Origin: Torreya grandis
Taxonomy: Eukaryota; Streptophyta; Pinopsida; Cupressales; Taxaceae
Reading direction: 5' to 3'
Assembly (NCBI GenBank): GCA_037957365.1
Contig: JARHVA010002126.1
Location: 814,001 to 878,000, forward strand
DNA: 64,000 nt
Shown: piece after piece, positions 59,761 to 64,000 of the stretch
Position numbering within the stretch: position 1 is the stretch's first letter
Layout: each line of letters opens with the position of its first letter
Notes under the pieces: model-generated
What the model was told of the DNA's origin: nothing
The model's database searches: none
The model's input: only the letters and a program-made list of their open reading frames with translations
Program-made: the position numbers and the translations under genes

Positions 59761-62700
59761 AATAAATTCTTTTCGAAAATTCATCTTCCAATCCAAGGGT
59801 TAGATCATCCACTATTTCATGATTGGTGTCTCATTCTTCCCTCCCTCCTAGTGAAAAGCAGCGTCAATAAGAGGTTCATTTTGATAGAGAACAGATTGGA
59901 GGGTTTGGCACTGATATTGGTGGTTATATATAGAGGAATCCAATCAGCTTTTGTTTAAAGCCGACTAAAAATACCACATCCAAACCTGATTGTGGCTCTA
60001 TAATCACATGCAGAGAACAAAATACGGAAACTGAACATCCAAAAATATATACAATAAATACAATTGATGATAGTTCATAATAAACACTAAAGATCTTCTT
60101 TCCCTGAAGAGAGAAGATTATTTTCCACTCATAAATAAGTCCACCTTTCTAGCTGTTTCTACTAGTGTTTAAGTCATTGTTTGGTTAGCTTCATTCTAGA
60201 TTCTGTTAGTTTTACACGTTTAGATTGCAACGACGACCTCCTTGTTTTTCTCTTCTTTTCAATTCTTTGGTCTGTCTCAGCTATTTGATTGTATCCTCCA
60301 TTCCTTAGAACGATGTACGTAGACATTAAATTACGAACTCCTTCCTCGGGAAAATATATTGTGATTGCTTTCACTCATTCACGTTATACATGGCTTAATA
60401 TGCGCCACGCAAAACAAACAAGCCTTGCCAGGCTGTGGTCCTCAGCTGAAGCTCCATTAAATCAACTACTCTCACGTGTCAACTTGGTAACTTTCATATA
60501 TACAATGAATATCCATCCCTCTTCTATCACGGAGGCTCATGGCCATCGAATGAATTATATTCTTTTCGTATTTCGGGTCGGATGAAAATGATTGGGCCAT
60601 TCGGCATTATTGAATCTCTGACAGTCCCTGACCATCTAACAACTATTTAATCCTGGTCACATGCTCTGTAAACAGACGGTCCCTTTCAATGAAATTATGA
60701 ACGCATTTTACTTCATTTATTGATTTCCGTTAAGTCGATAGAAAAAAAATTGAAGGCGAAGGGCGCTAACGTACATGCACATGTGCCGTCGCAATCGATG
60801 TCAGCTACGACAAGATTGTTACATAACGTGGTCTACCAACCTATCTGTATCGAGCTCTACCGGAATTAGTTCAGGTTTCATATCTCATTTCAGAATCTTA
60901 AAGTTTTTTTCTGTTTTCGTTACAGTAGCAAATGCCAAATGTCGACTGCATTATTTACTGAAAACTGACAATTGTTAGTGAAGGTTGGTGATTCGTCTTC
61001 TACTCGACTGAGTTTTAGATTTTTTTGCAGGGGTAAGTTCTATTGATAAATTCCATTACATAACGTAAATTTAAAGAAGGCTAATTAGCATGCCATGTAA
61101 TAGGGAACCAGACACGTAAACGTTGAGTATGTACATGGTTAGCATGCCCACCTCCAATGAGGTAGATGGTAGATCACACTGAGTGATTGATTAGTAAAGG
61201 AGGGGTTACATGGGTATGTAATTTTATAAGGATAAATATGGGATGTTATTAGTTTTGAAGGGAAACTTACTGATTTATTTCATTTTAATTTGGAACTAAT
61301 TTTAAATTTGTTGATTAATCTTGGATTACATTAATTAGTGTATTAAAAAAATACAATTTTTTAAAAAGTGAAATAACAATTTTTTAAAAGGGTACATAAA
61401 ATAATATTATTTGGTGTAAGTTGATTTGTTGAATTTTTTTAATATTATGACCTGCTTTATTTAGATTGAGGTTGGGCATTTACCTCACGATAGATAGAGG
61501 ACGGATTTGTACAATGCATGTACGATATGGTATTGAATGTTGCATTTGTTAATGTGATGTGGATTGTTTGATTTGATGGTTTCATATTGAATGTCGGATA
61601 AATTCATCAAAGAACATGACAATGAGTTACAAAGATGTGTTAGATTAGTAATTTCATGACTTAATCCACCTAGTTAAAAATATTGTTTTATGTTCCGTAA
61701 ATGTGTTAAAAAATAAATTTCTTGGGCTAGGACAATTTTAGATTGAAAGTGATCACTGAGTTCTATAATGAAGATTTTTGTATTAACACCATGAAAATAT
61801 AAATTCAAATTCTGGGATCCTCAAAACCTATTGTGTGATTGGAACTCCTACATATTCAAATTTTGCCTTTCAAACCACGTATGTTAATATCCACACTTAA
61901 ACCTCCTTTCCATGTTGAAATAAAAGCTTCTTCTATGTATTTTGTTATCATAAACTTCAATACCCTGATTATATGAAAAAAAATATGAATTAATCTATAT
62001 TTTAGCTTAATGTCAAGTTCTGTTTCCAATTTTCTTTGGCTTAATGTCAAGTTCTATTTTCAGTTTTCCATATTTTATTCCGCTTAATTTTGTAAGCCTT
62101 GTAGTAGCCTTGTTTTACTAAAAAATTTCATGGCCAGGTATTTTCTTAAGTCCTTTATTTTAACTTTCTAAGACATGAAAGTAAAGACGACATGAAAGAC
62201 TTAAAATGCTCTATATCATTATGATTATGCAAAAGCTTACACCCTTAAGTTATTACAATAGAATATAAGTCTATCAATCCGGTTTCTACTTGTACTAAAC
62301 AATCAGGGACATTATTGGCTGAGGCACTCATGGAACCAAAGGCAGGGTAGAAATAAAGACTAGGACGCAAATTTAGTAGCAGTTCATTTGGGGAAATATA
62401 TCTAGGTACGCTCTTCTTTGTTTGGGTACACCCATTTTTGGTTTTTCAGTGTAATGTTTGTTAGTAGTTTTGATACACTTATTTTTTCAGCAGGATCTGT
62501 GCATCAGTGTTGCATCACGGTCTTGGGTGCTCTAAATTTTTGTTTATTCAATACAGTATCAATATATTTGAAATAATGGCAACCCTGTTTGAAATGATTG
62601 GCATGAAATATAAGTGAATTACCAAAATTTTCTTGTAGAGTGCTAATTTCTGAGTCAACGTTTTCCCATATATTTTGAAGGTTGTTACATGAAAACCATT

Positions 62701-62767
62701 TCATTTTTTGAAGGTTGGAATTCAAAGCAATCATAAACCTTGAATCCCCACCCCGCTCTCGCCTTCA
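59761..62767. other. unassigned, partly low-copy-looking DNA
   Basis: The part 60150-61050 has more balanced base composition than its surroundings, and open frames on both strands at 60174-60585. None has a motif I recognise. A short tandem duplication of TTAATGTCAAGTTCT lies at 62007-62055. Confidence 0.4.
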
Positions 62768-62862
62768 CACACATATACACACATGTATATGTCTGTGTGT
62801 ATATATTTATTTTTGTGTGTATGCGCGCGCACGTGCGCACACACATATATACACATACACAT
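62768..62862. repeat. alternating purine-pyrimidine tract, Z-DNA-prone, with CACGTG
   Basis: CA/TG, TA and CG steps alternate for most of 95 bp. The core at 62820-62845 contains GCGCGCGCACGTGCGCAC, whose GCGCACGTGCGC is a perfect palindrome centred on the G-box CACGTG. Confidence 0.8.
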
Positions 62863-63217
62863 GAATTAGTCGGTTCTTAACAAATAGAAATACATGGGAT
62901 GGGGAATGGTGGGATATTATCTTATTATAAATGTTATTTGCAATACAAATCAGTATAATTATTTTATAATGGAATGACGTATGTGTAAAATTGTCAACAT
63001 TACAGTAATGAAACACATGTGGGCCCATCGATGAACCATAGTTATTACTTGATGCCTTTTTTCATTTGTGCATTTTCTTTGGCACATTGTTTGTAAGTTT
63101 TACTTGTAATTTGTACCTCCTGCTAGGGAGACTAAAAGAGATTATAAATATTTTAATATTCGTATATTACGACTTAGCCTAGTTTTGAAGGGTTATATGC
63201 TAGAACATTGTGGCTAC

Positions 63218-63222
<5 letters not shown>

Positions 63223-63259
<37 letters not shown>
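63223..63259. repeat. (AT)n microsatellite
   Basis: About 18 AT units. Confidence 0.95.
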
Positions 63260-63262
<3 letters not shown>

Positions 63263-63632
63263 TGGGAGATGTGATTGTAAGAACTATACTATATCAAATT
63301 TTAATAAAATACAAAGCCTTGAAACCTTTGAAATGATTAGATTGTTAATATAATATTTAACGGAGATATATATTTAGTTGTTTTATTTATGTACAAGTAC
63401 AAAGTTGGTTTACAAAAAAAATTGACGTTTAAAAAACAATGATATTAATTTATTTTATTATAGTTTACAATGAAGACATTTCAAAAACCTTATAGTAAAT
63501 TGTTAAATACATAATTTAAGTTCAGTTAACAGTGTTTGTAAAGTTGAAATGTCAATCCTTGTTTCATAACTTAATTTGTGGCCTAACAAACATTTATTTG
63601 TCATAATTATGTAATGATAGTCTACATCCCTG

Positions 63633-63635
<3 letters not shown>

Positions 63636-63678
<43 letters not shown>
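63636..63678. repeat. (AT)n microsatellite
   Basis: About 21 AT units. Confidence 0.95.
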
Positions 63679-63679
<1 letters not shown>

Positions 63680-64000
63680 TCTAACCCTCATTATTATTAA
63701 TATGTTTGCAAGCTTCCACAATCCATAATTGGTCATCCGTTCTTCATATTATTTACTTTAATTTAATAAGACCATCTTAATGTTACATAATTCGCCAATA
63801 ACATCTCAAATATGCAAGTGTCACACCATGCAACATTTAACTTGCCCTGTCATCTTCTTCGTTTTGATGCTAAGGTTCATGTAAAATAAAAAACATGTTT
63901 TAGATAAATGAAAGTCTGTTATGGATCAATGTTTGATACACCCATTATAATTCCATAAAAGTCAATTGAGGATCAGTTATTTTGTGCCATTATTTTTTTG

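Noticed and set aside
60174..60585. Opposing open frames of 66 and 98 codons
   Set aside because: Overlapping on both strands and without motifs; at most a low-copy patch.

Overview
The window looks like nuclear DNA of a land plant with a large, repeat-dense genome. A seed plant, perhaps a gymnosperm, is my inference. The evidence is AT-rich, gene-poor sequence, nested plant-type Ty3/gypsy retrotransposons with a second (archaeal-type) RNase H, an antisense plant-mobile-domain ORF, a DUF4283/zinc-knuckle remnant, and decay dominated by C-to-T changes. I see no intact host gene, tRNA, rRNA or CRISPR array.

Layout. 1-8.7 kb: an old minus-strand Tat-lineage gypsy pol (integrase at 1.9-3.0 kb, linker and archaeal RNase H at 4.7-5.5 kb, end of the first RNase H at 5.7-5.9 kb). 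It is split by a 1.65-kb non-autonomous LTR element (3015-4662), and part of it is tandemly duplicated (5275-8727). 8.7-16.6 kb: mostly unassigned AT-rich DNA with several strong inverted repeats and one weak coding-like patch at 10.5-10.9 kb. 16.6-19.0 kb: a plus-strand gypsy remnant with gag, protease and archaeal RNase H but no reverse transcriptase. 19.2-27.4 kb: an 8-kb segment bounded by long, repeat-filled inverted arms, like a foldback transposon. 27.4-29.9 kb: unassigned.

29,945-47,402: the centrepiece, a structurally complete 17.5-kb Tat/Ogre-type element with a perfect 5-bp target duplication (TGATG), two LTRs of 1418 and 1436 bp, PBS and PPT. It has one gag-pro-pol frame of about 2,748 codons with 13 stops and no frameshift. 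It also has two copies of the nucleocapsid zinc-knuckle module and a 551-codon plant-mobile-domain ORF on the opposite strand, again in one frame with 13 internal stops. Almost every stop is what a C-to-T change would make of CAG, CAA, CGA or TGG, so the element appears to have been silenced by methylation and to be decaying.

48.5-58.95 kb: a related but distinct minus-strand element with its own LTRs, PBS and PPT. It lacks gag and protease, keeps pol with a YVDD motif, and keeps part of the same antisense plant-mobile-domain ORF. 59.3-59.8 kb: a LINE-like DUF4283/zinc-knuckle remnant. 59.8-64 kb: unassigned DNA with microsatellites and a Z-DNA-prone tract.

The genes do not form a cellular pathway. 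Gag, protease, RT, RNase H and integrase would have been the parts of the retrotransposition cycle. The antisense plant-mobile-domain protein is an accessory of unknown role, conserved between the two LTR families.
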